From an uncultured Collinsella sp. (GTDB taxonomy: Bacteria; Actinomycetota; Coriobacteriia; Coriobacteriales; Coriobacteriaceae), in assembly GCA_900544235.1 (NCBI GenBank), contig UQUL01000022.1, positions 1 through 32,466 on the forward strand: a stretch of DNA of 32,466 bases. The letters run 5' to 3'. Under the pieces are notes generated by a model. That model did not search any database, was not told the origin of the DNA, and worked only from the letters and a program-made list of their open reading frames with translations. Both the position numbers and the translations under genes were made by a program. Shown piece after piece: positions 16,806-24,893 of this stretch. The number at the start of each line of letters is the position of its first letter. Positions within the stretch are counted from its first letter, which is position 1.

Positions 16806-19676
16806 ATGAGTCGCCGCAACACCGAGCTGCTCTTGCTCATCGCCTCGGCGTTCCCCGTCATCCTGCTGTATGCGATGTACGTCCTCACCGCGGGCGCTGC
16901 CATCTCCTTTGAGACGCTCGCCGTACCGATCGGCCTCTTTGCCGCCTTTGCCGCGGCCCACATTGCCGTGCGCATCTTGGCGCCCGGTGCCGATCCCGCC
17001 ATCCTGCCCATCGTTTTTATACTTTCGGGCATCGGCATCACGTTCGTGACGCGTCTCGCCCCCGCTCTCGCCATCTCACAGCTCATCATCCTGTTTGTCT
17101 CGGTGGCGCTCATGGTGGGAACGCTTGCACTAGTCAAAAACCTCGACGTGGTCATGCGCTACAAGTACACCTTTGGCATCATCGGCATCATTCTGCTGAT
17201 GCTGCCTATCTTTATCGGCACCACGATCTCGGGCTCCAAGCTGTGGATTCGCATCGCGGGCTTTACCATCCAGCCCGGCGAGTTCGCCAAGGTCTTTATC
17301 GTCCTGTTCCTGGCCGGCTACCTGGCCGAGAACCGCGAGCTGCTCTCCATCTCCAACCGCAAAATCCTGGGCTTTAAAATCCCTCGCCTGCGACTGCTGC
17401 TGCCGCTGTTTGCCGTATGGGGCGTGTGCCTGCTCGTCGTCGTCTTCGAACGCGATCTGGGCTCTGCCGTACTGTTCTATACCATCTTCTTGCTGATGCT
17501 CTACGTTGCCACGGGGCGCTTTTCGTATGTCGTTATCGGCCTTGCGCTCTTAGCCGTTGGAGCCGTGGGCGCCTACAAGTTCCTGTCGCACGTTCAGGTG
17601 CGTTTCCAGGTTTGGGTCGATCCGTTTAAGGACGCCCAGGGCCAGGGCTACCAGATCGTCCAGTCGCTCTTCTCGCTTGCCGACGGCGGTCTGGTCGGCG
17701 TTGGCATCGGCAACGGGATGGCCAACAACATCCCCGTCGTCGAGTCCGACTTTATCTTCTCGGCCATCGGCGAGGAGATGGGTCTTTTGGGCGGCGGCGC
17801 CGTGCTCATCCTGTTTATGCTCTTTGCCGTGCGTGGCCTCACCACAGCTGCCCGCGCTAAATCCGACCTCGCCGCCTTTAGCGCCACCGGTCTTACGGCA
17901 GCCATCAGCTTCCAGGCCTTTTTGATCGTGGGCGGCGTCACCCGCCTGATCCCGCTGACCGGCGTCACTCTGCCCTTTATGAGCCAGGGCGGCTCCTCGC
18001 TGCTGGCAAGCTTTATCATCGTCGCGCTCCTGCTACGCGCCGGTGACGAGGCGACCGGACGCGAGGCCGAGCTTACCGGCACCGGCACCATGGCCGCCAT
18101 CACCGATGATCAGGTCGCATCGGCCGCCGCCCCGACGGGCACGCGCTTTGCCACCTCGTCTTCCTACGGCAGCGGCAGCCATTCCGTCGGCTCGCGCATG
18201 CGCCGTCGCCTGCTCGACACGCCTGAATCCGGTGTGCTCGGCCGCGTTGCGCTCGCCAACCGTCTAACCCGCGCGGTGCTCGCCTTTACGGCGCTGTTCG
18301 CCATCCTTATCGGCAACCTCACCTATGTCCAGGTCATTAAGGCCAAGGACTATCAGGACATGCCGACCAACAACCACACCATCGCCCGCTCCAAGTACAT
18401 CCAGCGCGGCTCCATCATCACGTCCGACGGCGTGACGCTGGCCGAGTCGCTGCAGCAGGAGGACGGCACCTACGTACGCTCCTACCCCAACGGTAACCTG
18501 GCAGCGCACGTGGTTGGCTACGTGAGCCAGCAGTATGGCACCACCGCCATCGAGAGCGTCATGAACGACACGCTCACCGGCTCTAAGGATTACTCCAGCT
18601 GGAACAACGCCATCGCGTCGCTCGCGGGCCAGACCCAGCCGGGCAACACCGCCAAGCTCACCATCGACTCGCGCATCCAGACGGCTGCTGAGCAGGCGCT
18701 CAAGGGCTTTAAGGGCGCTGTAGTGGTCATCGACCCGCGTACCGGCGCGGTGCTCGCATGTGCCAGCTCGCCCACCTACGACAACACCAACATCGATGCC
18801 CTGCTGCAGACGGGCGGCGGCGAGGACGGCTCCATGTACAATCGCGCCATGGACGCGCTGTACACGCCGGGCTCCACGTTTAAGGTCGTTACGCTTTCCG
18901 CGGCACTCGAGACCGGTACCGCCAGCCTGACCAGCACCTACCAGGCGCCCGGCTCCATGGATATCGGCAACGCACCGGTCACCAACTATGCCAACGAGAG
19001 CTACGGCACCATCAGCCTGCAGCAGGCCTTTGCCGTGTCCTCCAACGTCGTCTTTGGCCAGGTGGCAAACGAAGTTGGCGCAAACACGCTCGTACAGTTT
19101 GCCAACGCCTTTGGCTACGGCCAAAAGCTCGGCCAGGACCTGACCTCCGCGGCCTCCATCATGGCCGACCCGTCGCTCATGACCGAGTGGGAGACCGCCT
19201 GGGCCGGCGCCGGCCAGCCTGTCGGCATGGACCACACGCCCGGCCCGCAGACCACCGTCATGCAAAACGCCGTGATTGCCGCCGCCATCGCTAACAGTGG
19301 CGTGGTCATGGACCCGTACTTTGTAGCCCAGGTACTCGCCCCGGACGGAACCGTGGTCAAGACCACGCAGTCCCGCTCGCTGGGGCAGGCCGTCAGCTCC
19401 GCCACGGCCGACCAGGTCAAGCAGGCCATGCTTGCCGTCGTCCAGTCCGGCACCGGCACCGATGCCCAGATCCCCGGCGTCAAGGTCGCCGGCAAGACCG
19501 GCTCGGCCGAGACCGGCGGCACCAACGTCAACTCGATGTTCGTTGGCTTTGCACCTTACGATTCACCCACAGTCGCCATCTCGGTGGCCTTAGAGGATTA
19601 CGACAAGCATGACGTCAAGGCCGCCAAGATCGCCGGCATCGTCCTGACCGCGGCGCTTGCCGCACAGGGAGCGTGA
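16806..19676 (+). CDS. Fused RodA-type SEDS glycosyltransferase and class B penicillin-binding protein
   Basis: This single 956-residue frame joins two enzymes that are normally separate. Residues 1-415 form a polytopic SEDS (RodA/FtsW) peptidoglycan polymerase: QPGEFAK (156-162), ERDLGS (215-220) with the putative catalytic Asp, and MSQGGSS (392-398). A linker of about 70 residues leads to a second membrane anchor (about 488-510) and a PbpA-like transpeptidase with SxxK (S690-K693), SSN (745-747) and KTG (897-899). All active-site motifs are intact. The ATG at 16806 is 8 bases from GGGAG; a GTG at 16797 lies inside that site. In mycobacteria rodA and pbpA are adjacent separate genes between pstP and pknA/pknB. 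Confidence 0.95.
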   Translation: MSRRNTELLLLIASAFPVILLYAMYVLTAGAAISFETLAVPIGLFAAFAAAHIAVRILAPGADPAILPIVFILSGIGITFVTRLAPALAISQLIILFVSVALMVGTLALVKNLDVVMRYKYTFGIIGIILLMLPIFIGTTISGSKLWIRIAGFTIQPGEFAKVFIVLFLAGYLAENRELLSISNRKILGFKIPRLRLLLPLFAVWGVCLLVVVFERDLGSAVLFYTIFLLMLYVATGRFSYVVIGLALLAVGAVGAYKFLSHVQVRFQVWVDPFKDAQGQGYQIVQSLFSLADGGLVGVGIGNGMANNIPVVESDFIFSAIGEEMGLLGGGAVLILFMLFAVRGLTTAARAKSDLAAFSATGLTAAISFQAFLIVGGVTRLIPLTGVTLPFMSQGGSSLLASFIIVALLLRAGDEATGREAELTGTGTMAAITDDQVASAAAPTGTRFATSSSYGSGSHSVGSRMRRRLLDTPESGVLGRVALANRLTRAVLAFTALFAILIGNLTYVQVIKAKDYQDMPTNNHTIARSKYIQRGSIITSDGVTLAESLQQEDGTYVRSYPNGNLAAHVVGYVSQQYGTTAIESVMNDTLTGSKDYSSWNNAIASLAGQTQPGNTAKLTIDSRIQTAAEQALKGFKGAVVVIDPRTGAVLACASSPTYDNTNIDALLQTGGGEDGSMYNRAMDALYTPGSTFKVVTLSAALETGTASLTSTYQAPGSMDIGNAPVTNYANESYGTISLQQAFAVSSNVVFGQVANEVGANTLVQFANAFGYGQKLGQDLTSAASIMADPSLMTEWETAWAGAGQPVGMDHTPGPQTTVMQNAVIAAAIANSGVVMDPYFVAQVLAPDGTVVKTTQSRSLGQAVSSATADQVKQAMLAVVQSGTGTDAQIPGVKVAGKTGSAETGGTNVNSMFVGFAPYDSPTVAISVALEDYDKHDVKAAKIAGIVLTAALAAQGA

Positions 19677-19808
19677 TGCCCATGATTGAATCGGACACCC
19701 GAGGCGCGCCGCGGCCGAAGAGTTAGCGGCAACGCGCCACACGGCCCCAGCGGCCACATCGTAGGTACTACACACATCGTTGAGCGAATAGTTATGTTAG
19801 GAGCAGGA

Positions 19809-21770
19809 ATGGAACAGAGGGTCCTCGGGGGAAGATACCTCCTCAAGGATAAGGTGGGGACAGGCGGCATGGCGACCGTCTACCGTGCACAGGACCAGGT
19901 CCTCGACCGCACGGTAGCCGTCAAGATCATGCTGCCGCAGTATGCTGGCGACGCAACCTTCGCCGCACGCTTTAAGCAGGAGGCCCAGGCAGCAGCCGGT
20001 CTCTCCTCCCCCTATATCGTGGGCGTCTACGATTGGGGCAAGGACGGCGACACCTATTACATCGTCATGGAGTACCTGCGCGGTACCGACCTTAAGAGCG
20101 GAATCAAGAGCCACGGCGCCCTCGACCCCAAGAAGGTCGCCCAGATCGGCTCGCAGATCAGCTCCGCGCTTTCGGTCGCCCACAAGCACGAGATCATCCA
20201 CCGCGACATTAAGCCGCAGAACATCATGGTGCTGCCCGACGGCAACATCAAGGTGATGGACTTTGGCATCGCGCGCGCCAAGAACAGCCACCTCACGCAA
20301 GACAACAACGTGCTGGGAACCGCCCACTACGTCAGCCCCGAGCAGACCCGCGGTCAGGACCTCGGCCCCACCTCGGATATCTACTCGCTGGGCGTCGTGA
20401 TGTATGAGTGCGCCACCGGCCGCGTTCCCTTTGACGGTGACGACGCTATCTCAGTCGCACTCAAGCAGGTCAACGAGCTGCCTATTCCGCCGAGCCAGAT
20501 CAACTCCGGTGTCGACGCCGACCTTGAGCGCATCATCCTCAAGTGCATGGAGAAGGATCCGGCAAACCGCTTCCAGACCGCCGACGAGCTGCGTCAGGTG
20601 CTCAACAGCTACCTGTCGGGCCGTGCCGTCAACGTCTCGGAGCCCACGCGCATCATCGGTGCCCCCGGTGAGCTGGGCGCCACCAAGACTCGCGAGCTTT
20701 CCGATCAGACGCGCGCCATGGTGCGTCCCGTCTCGGGCGTGAGCGGCCAGAATACCGCCCGAAGCTCGGTTTCGGGCTCCACCGGCTCCTACGAGGTCGA
20801 AAAGCCCAAATCCAACAAGAACAAGATCATCGCCGCCGTGGTGGCAGCCGTTGCCGTCATCGGCATCGTGGTGGCCTTTGCCACAGGACTCTTTGGCGGC
20901 GAGCAGGTCACCGTGCCCGATGTGCTGGGCAAGGACCAGCAGACTGCCGTCGAGCTGATCAAGGAAGCCGGCCTCGAGGTCGGCACCATCGACCAAAGCT
21001 ACAACGACGATGTCGACGAGGGCAAGGTCGCCGAACAGACGCCCAACGGCAACACCAAGAAGACCAAGGGCACCAAGGTGAACCTGGTAATCTCCAAGGG
21101 CCCCAAGCCCTCCGAAAAGGTTGAGGTTCCCAAACTTGTCGGCCTAACCAAGGACCAAGCAGAAGCCGCACTGGCAAGCGTTGGCCTGAAGGGCAACGCC
21201 TCCGAGGAGGCCAACGAGGCTGATGAGGGCCAGGTCTTTGAGCAGGGCACCGAAGCCGGTAAGGAAGTCGCGAAGGGCACGACCATCTCGTACAAGGTCT
21301 CGAGCGGCCCGGATACCACGTCCGTCCCCGACCTGACCGACATGACCGAGGCCCAGGCGCGCAACGCCCTCGATATGGCAGGCTTTGGTGTCGACGTGAG
21401 CTACCAGGAGAACGACTCGGTTACCGAGGGCACCGTGATCAGCTGGAACCCCAGCGGTAAGCAAAAGCCCGGCGCCACGATTACCGTCGTCATTGCCAAG
21501 AAGTCCGGCAAGGCCACCGTCCCGGGCAACCTGTACGGCAAGAGCATTTCCGCCGCCGTTACCGCGCTCAACAACGCCGGTTTCTATAATATCGGCTTCT
21601 GTGACCAGAACGGCAATCCCGTGAGCGGTAACGAGGATGCCACCGTTACGGGCGTCTCCCCCACCGGCAAGCAGTCCACCGACAGCACGATCACGCTAAC
21701 AGTCGCACTTTCTGGCTCGGGTTCGGGCTCTGGCTCGGGCACGGGTGACGATTCCGGTACGACCAACTAG
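19809..21770 (+). CDS. pknB: PASTA-domain Ser/Thr protein kinase PknB
   Basis: This 653-residue kinase controls growth in response to muropeptides or lipid II. The kinase domain at about 8-270 has VGTGGMATV, K39, HRDIKPQN with D133, and DFG at 151-153. A juxtamembrane Ser/Thr-rich segment, a membrane helix (about 339-361) and four external PASTA repeats follow (starting near 366, 435, 505 and 570), then a Ser/Gly tail. The fourth repeat is the most divergent. The start at 19809 is chosen for AGGAG at 19799-19803; an ATG at 19794 is an alternative. It is 132 bases from the previous stop, so it may have an added promoter, but none is clear. Confidence 0.95.
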   Translation: MEQRVLGGRYLLKDKVGTGGMATVYRAQDQVLDRTVAVKIMLPQYAGDATFAARFKQEAQAAAGLSSPYIVGVYDWGKDGDTYYIVMEYLRGTDLKSGIKSHGALDPKKVAQIGSQISSALSVAHKHEIIHRDIKPQNIMVLPDGNIKVMDFGIARAKNSHLTQDNNVLGTAHYVSPEQTRGQDLGPTSDIYSLGVVMYECATGRVPFDGDDAISVALKQVNELPIPPSQINSGVDADLERIILKCMEKDPANRFQTADELRQVLNSYLSGRAVNVSEPTRIIGAPGELGATKTRELSDQTRAMVRPVSGVSGQNTARSSVSGSTGSYEVEKPKSNKNKIIAAVVAAVAVIGIVVAFATGLFGGEQVTVPDVLGKDQQTAVELIKEAGLEVGTIDQSYNDDVDEGKVAEQTPNGNTKKTKGTKVNLVISKGPKPSEKVEVPKLVGLTKDQAEAALASVGLKGNASEEANEADEGQVFEQGTEAGKEVAKGTTISYKVSSGPDTTSVPDLTDMTEAQARNALDMAGFGVDVSYQENDSVTEGTVISWNPSGKQKPGATITVVIAKKSGKATVPGNLYGKSISAAVTALNNAGFYNIGFCDQNGNPVSGNEDATVTGVSPTGKQSTDSTITLTVALSGSGSGSGSGTGDDSGTTN

Positions 21771-21821
21771 TCGCCACCCCACCGCTCATCACGGCTCTCG
21801 CCGCAAACATATTCGCTCACA

Positions 21822-21862
21822 GGCGCCCGCTTGCTTCCCCAGCAAGCGGGCGCCTCGTTTTT
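21822..21862 (+). terminator. Strong intrinsic terminator after pknB
   Basis: GGCGCCCGCTTGCT (21822-21835) pairs perfectly with AGCAAGCGGGCGCC (21841-21854) around TCCCC, followed by TCGTTTTT. It ends the long plus-strand cluster. Confidence 0.92.
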
Positions 21863-21878
21863 GACATGGCATTGAACC

Positions 21879-21908
21879 AGAAGAACCCGGCACCGTAGCG
21901 GTACCGGG
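21879..21908 (-). terminator. Hairpin downstream of a tRNA 3'-end remnant
   Basis: On the minus strand GAGCCCGGTACCG and CGGTGCCGGGTTC pair around CTA, followed by TTCTGG. It lies just beyond the tRNA-like 3' end at 21920-21944 and looks like a former tRNA terminator. Confidence 0.55.
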
Positions 21909-21919
21909 CTCGATATTCC

Positions 21920-21944
21920 TCTGGTGCCCCCGGGCGGATTCGAA
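21920..21944 (-). repeat. First copy of a 25-bp tRNA 3'-end repeat
   Basis: On the minus strand this reads TTCGAATCCGCC followed by CGGGGGCACCAGA: T-loop, T-stem 3' strand, acceptor 3' strand and CCA. An identical 25-base copy lies at 22051-22075. The sequence 5' of the T-loop does not pair, so this is a chimeric remnant and not a functional tRNA. A related copy in the opposite orientation (GCGGGTGTCGACGG, then TCGAATCCGCC) lies near 21974-21997. Confidence 0.75.
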
Positions 21945-22018
21945 AACTCCCCCCGCGAGGAAATTGGTGACGCGGGTGTCGACGGCTCGAATCCGCCGGC
22001 AGCTCCCACAAACCAGAA

Positions 22019-22042
22019 ACGGCGCCGCTCTCGCGACGCCGT
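22019..22042 (-). terminator. Terminator beyond the tRNA-Arg 3' fragment
   Basis: On the minus strand ACGGCGTCGC and GCGGCGCCGT form a 10-bp stem (one G-U) with a GAGA tetraloop, followed by TTTCTGG. It lies 11 bases beyond the CCA end of the fragment at 22053 and fits the native terminator of that tRNA. Confidence 0.7.
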
Positions 22043-22052
22043 CATAATCTTC

Positions 22053-22099
22053 TGGTGCCCCCGGGCGGATTCGAACCGTCGACACCCGCTTTAGGAGGT
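22053..22099 (-). other. 3' half of tRNA-Arg(CCT), attachment site at the left end of the integrated element
   Basis: On the minus strand the sequence runs from an anticodon loop CTCCTAA (anticodon AGG complement, CCT at 22095-22093) through stem AGCGG, variable GTGTC, a T-arm with TTCGAAT and one A-C mismatch, to CGGGGGCACCA. The 5' half is absent: upstream DNA does not match any tRNA 5' half. Tyrosine recombinases typically use the anticodon-loop to 3'-end segment of tRNA genes as att core, and an integrase gene starts 210 bases away. The intact tRNA-Arg is therefore expected at the element's other end, outside the window. Confidence 0.75.
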
Positions 22100-22204
22100 C
22101 TTGTATTTCTATTTGAGCTGGTGTTTTATAATTTCTTCTAAATTCATATAACCGCACGTAAGATGGCTATTTTTAAGAAATGCAACTTATACGGTTCAAA
22201 ATCT

Positions 22205-22249
22205 TTCTACCCTGATTCTACCCAAGCACTCTTGATTGGGTAGAATTTT
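22205..22249. repeat. TTCTACCC repeats and terminator-like dyad upstream of int
   Basis: TTCTACCC occurs at 22205-22212 and 22216-22223, with its inverse GGGTAGAA at 22238-22245. The last two are part of a perfect 11-bp inverted repeat (22215-22225 with 22236-22246) followed by TTTTG, which could terminate transcription into int or bind the recombinase or Xis. Confidence 0.65.
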
Positions 22250-22299
22250 GAGGGTAGGCTAGGGGCAAGCCTTTAAGGGCTTGCCCCTAGCCTACCCTC
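22250..22299. repeat. Perfect 22-bp inverted repeat directly before the int ribosome site
   Basis: The arms 22250-22271 and 22278-22299 are exact reverse complements separated by TTTAAG. The right arm ends one base before AGGA (22301-22304), the probable Shine-Dalgarno of int at 22313. As RNA it would be a very stable hairpin abutting the ribosome site. No T-tract follows. Confidence 0.9.
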
Positions 22300-22312
22300 A
22301 AGGAATCCCATC

Positions 22313-23593
22313 ATGAGCACAAGACCACGAGTCATCGGAAACGGCAGCATATACCAGGTTAAAGAGGGTGTATTCCAATACCGCTTCAACCTCGGCAAGG
22401 ATCCAAAGACCGGCAAGTATGCCTATTCACCCAAGAGAACGCTGCACTGCGAGGGCATGAACAAGAGAACGCAAAACGCGATGCTCCGCAAGGCTTTGGA
22501 GGAATACAAGGAAGAGTTGAACTCTGGGATTGTCCGAGACAGCGGAAATCGTACTGTTGCGGAATACGCTGAGGACTTTCACAGCCTAAGGGAAGACAGC
22601 TTCAGGTCGCCGCTTGCCTATGCCCGTGAGGGCAACTACATTAGCCACATTCACGAGATGTTCGCCCATATCCGCCTTGCTGATCTACATCCAGACGATA
22701 TACGGCATATCTACGCAGATGCTCGCAAAAAGGGAATGTCAGAAGCCGAGCTGCACGGAACGCACGTCAAGCTCCGACAGATTCTCCAGGATGCTGTGGA
22801 CAACGAGCTCATTCTTCGCAACCCGTGCATTCCGGTTAAACTTCCCAAACCCACCTATCGGGAAAGAGATCCGCTTACAGCAGAAGAGGCATCGCGCTTC
22901 CTGTCCTGCCTCCTGGCCGAACCGCTGTCAGCGAAGGCAACGGGCACCATGCTTTTACTCCAATGTGGCCTCCGACGAGGCGAAATGCTCGGCTTGACCT
23001 GGGAAGATATCGACTTTGGACAACGCACGCTCAGCGTGTCGAAGCAATATACCAATGACAAGACCCTCAGAGCACCAAAATCGAAGATGAGCCGACGCAC
23101 GATAGCGATTAACGACTCCCTGGTCAGTTATCTCAACAGGTGGAAACAAGAGCAGCAGGTTCAGCTCAGCCGATATACGCTCGACCAGGACAACAAGACC
23201 CCCATCGTCAACGGAATAAAGGTCATCAAAACAGAAGATGGCAAATTCGCCACGGTGGTAAACGTCGATGGACACAACTTCGACCGCTGGTTTCGCGACT
23301 TCTGCGTCGACAGCGGCTTCGGGAGCTACAGCAATGTCACCAGGAGATTCAAACGCGGCGGTAAGGAACACATACGGGGAACGGGTTACAGTGGACTTGT
23401 TCCCCATGCCCTGCGGCACACCCAAGCGACGCTCCTAATCGGCGAGGGCGCAGACGTGAAGACCGTTCAGGCGAGACTTGGGCACGCATCCCCAAGCACA
23501 ACGCTCTCCATCTACTCCCACGCTATCGAGGCAAACGACCGCAAGGCTGCAGACGCGTTTGGTGACCTCATTTCAAAAGAAAGCAGCTCATAA
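22313..23593 (+). CDS. int: Tyrosine site-specific integrase
   Basis: This 426-residue phage-type tyrosine recombinase catalyses integration and excision of the element. It has an N-terminal arm-binding region (about 1-70), a SAM-like core-binding domain (about 80-175) and a catalytic domain (about 185-415). The catalytic residues are visible: R221 in GLRRGE, H365 and R368 in PHALRHT, H391 in RLGH and nucleophile Y401 in SIYSHAIE, with a candidate Lys near 256-258. The length is typical of ICE integrases. The ATG is preceded by AGGA with 8-base spacing. Codon use is markedly less GC-rich than in the chromosomal genes to the left, in line with horizontal acquisition. Confidence 0.95.
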   Translation: MSTRPRVIGNGSIYQVKEGVFQYRFNLGKDPKTGKYAYSPKRTLHCEGMNKRTQNAMLRKALEEYKEELNSGIVRDSGNRTVAEYAEDFHSLREDSFRSPLAYAREGNYISHIHEMFAHIRLADLHPDDIRHIYADARKKGMSEAELHGTHVKLRQILQDAVDNELILRNPCIPVKLPKPTYRERDPLTAEEASRFLSCLLAEPLSAKATGTMLLLQCGLRRGEMLGLTWEDIDFGQRTLSVSKQYTNDKTLRAPKSKMSRRTIAINDSLVSYLNRWKQEQQVQLSRYTLDQDNKTPIVNGIKVIKTEDGKFATVVNVDGHNFDRWFRDFCVDSGFGSYSNVTRRFKRGGKEHIRGTGYSGLVPHALRHTQATLLIGEGADVKTVQARLGHASPSTTLSIYSHAIEANDRKAADAFGDLISKESSS

Positions 23594-23630
23594 AGGAAGG
23601 ACCGGGGTATACCCGGTCCTTCCTTGCTTT
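23593..23630. terminator. Bidirectional terminator between int and the convergent gene
   Basis: AAGGAAGGACCGGG (23593-23606) and CCCGGTCCTTCCTT (23612-23625) form a perfect 14-bp stem with loop GTATA, followed by GCTTT on the plus strand and by TTTATGA on the minus strand. It begins at the last base of the int stop codon and can serve both convergent genes. Confidence 0.88.
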
Positions 23631-23643
23631 AAATATTGATGGA

Positions 23644-24390
23644 CTAATGGCGATAAATCATCGCCCCATATGGAGCTTTTTCCTCCCAAGAAAACGACGA
23701 GGCGTCACGAATGGGAAAAACGCCGATTATAGGTGCCTTCATCCATTCGTTGGCATTAAGAATCGCACCGTTCTTGTCATAGATCGGCTCGACTTGGGCA
23801 CTTTGGATATCACGAATCCCCAACCAGATCTCGGCAATCGCATTAAGAACCTCATCCGTAGAGCACGCTTCCTTTGAGGACAGATAAACAAAGTGCGGGA
23901 TTTCATCACTTGCATTCCGGACTTCTAGAACGAAAGCGTAGTCGCACGCCGCGGCGTTCGACTCATTGACCACCGGCCAATCGTCGGGGATAACGAGATA
24001 CGAGCCGCCTCGCAAGTCAACGCGTTTCATTGATGGCCCTTTATCGACAAGGCTGTCTTGCGGGACAAATCGCAGCATGTGGTTGCGAAGGACTTTGTAA
24101 TAGGAGAGCTTGTCGTTTAAATCGTCGGCAGCGAGCGAAGTGGATTCGACATCGCTATATCCACCAAGCTCATCCTGAATAGACTTGATCCGTTGCGCAC
24201 AAAAAGCACCCAGCTCTGCAGCCGCGCCTTTATTGACCCGGAGACAGAGGGTCGAAAGAAGGTCGACCACTTCTCCTGGAGTCTTAAACTCTTCCGGATG
24301 TTGCTCTTTGAACATGCTGATGTTGTCATCGGTCTGCTCGAGAACAGTTGTTCCAAACTTGCGCTTTTTCGGTTTCTTAAAGTAATCCAT
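23644..24390 (-). CDS. Element-borne protein of unknown function
   Basis: I do not recognise a family. The 248-residue product starts with a basic stretch (MDYFKKPKKRKFG) and appears cytoplasmic, with no signal or membrane segment. The start at 24390 is chosen because GGAGGA lies 5 bases upstream and a TATACT -10 lies at 24423-24418, leaving a leader of about 20 bases. The frame stays open upstream through a hydrophobic stretch, but that region has no ribosome site. GC content is low relative to the rest of the window, like int. Its position between int and xis-like genes in opposite orientation suggests cargo or a regulatory gene. Confidence 0.7.
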   Translation of the reverse strand: MDYFKKPKKRKFGTTVLEQTDDNISMFKEQHPEEFKTPGEVVDLLSTLCLRVNKGAAAELGAFCAQRIKSIQDELGGYSDVESTSLAADDLNDKLSYYKVLRNHMLRFVPQDSLVDKGPSMKRVDLRGGSYLVIPDDWPVVNESNAAACDYAFVLEVRNASDEIPHFVYLSSKEACSTDEVLNAIAEIWLGIRDIQSAQVEPIYDKNGAILNANEWMKAPIIGVFPIRDASSFSWEEKAPYGAMIYRH

Positions 24391-24647
24391 TTCATCCTCC
24401 AATCGGTTTTCATAGCAAGTATAGCCCTGTTTTTCGAGGTAGAAGTGCTTATCAGAAACTTTTCGGAACTTTTTCTGAATCTTCAACGCTATGATTGCCA
24501 GAAGCAGTATCATCGAATTGTGCAGAAAAGCGAGTGCCAGAACGGAGGTGCCCGAGAAAGGCCGCAGAAATAAAAAGCCGCCCACCCCTCCCCTCTAGTC
24601 GCCAAACTGAGGTGGGGAGGAGTGAGCAGACCAAAGGAGATTCTACC
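24391..24647. promoter_or_regulatory. Divergent control region of the unknown gene and the transfer operon
   Basis: It holds the minus-strand -10 TATACT (24423-24418) and, near the right, AAAGGAGA (24633-24640) before the Xis-like gene. A C-rich tract (CCCACCCCTCCCC) and a G-rich tract (GGTGGGGAGG) near 24580-24620 face each other imperfectly. I see no convincing plus-strand promoter hexamers. Confidence 0.45.
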
Positions 24648-24655
24648 ATGGTAGA
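24642..24655. promoter_or_regulatory. 14-bp palindrome over the start codon of the Xis-like gene
   Basis: TCTACCATGGTAGA is a perfect palindrome centred on the ATG at 24648. Its half-site, within GATTCTACC, also occurs in the att-region repeats at 22214-22222, so the same protein may bind both places. Confidence 0.6.
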
Positions 24656-24893
24656 TTCCACTGTTCCCAAAGCGGGCGTCATGCCCGCTCCTCCTCGCAT
24701 CGTTCTGGGGCGCGAGCGCTTGCTCGGCGTCACCGAGATTCGCGAGCTGACCGGGCTTGGAGAGGTTGCTGCCGCGTCCTTGATGAAAGAGAGCGGGCGC
24801 TGCCTCAAGCTTCACAGCCGCCTCTTCGTCATTGAGTCCAGTTTTTTTGAGTACCTTCACGAGCTGGAGGTGACGAATCCGTGCAACCTGTAG
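24648..24893 (+). CDS. Small helix-turn-helix protein, excisionase-like
   Basis: This 81-residue protein has an HTH/winged-helix segment at about 22-70 (LLGVTEIRELTGLGEVAAAS, then a basic KLHSRLFVI wing), resembling MerR-like excisionases and HTH_17 proteins. The ATG is 7 bases after AAGGAGA. It opens the transfer operon and its 3' end overlaps the next gene by 13 bases. By size, fold and place it is probably the directionality factor or an operon regulator; the two cannot be told apart here. Confidence 0.7.
   Translation: MVDSTVPKAGVMPAPPRIVLGRERLLGVTEIRELTGLGEVAAASLMKESGRCLKLHSRLFVIESSFFEYLHELEVTNPCNL

Noticed and set aside
21920..22018. A possible complete tRNA gene on the minus strand
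   Set aside because: Only the acceptor 3' strand and T-loop fit; the T-stem 5' strand and the remaining arms do not pair.
21767..22157. Two small minus-strand frames across the pknB-int gap
   Set aside because: Their sequences (for example STVRIRPGAPE) are the typical false translation of tRNA 3' ends.
22250..22299. Reading the 22-bp inverted repeat as an ordinary rho-independent terminator
   Set aside because: No T-tract follows on either strand and it directly touches the int ribosome site, so a different role is more likely.
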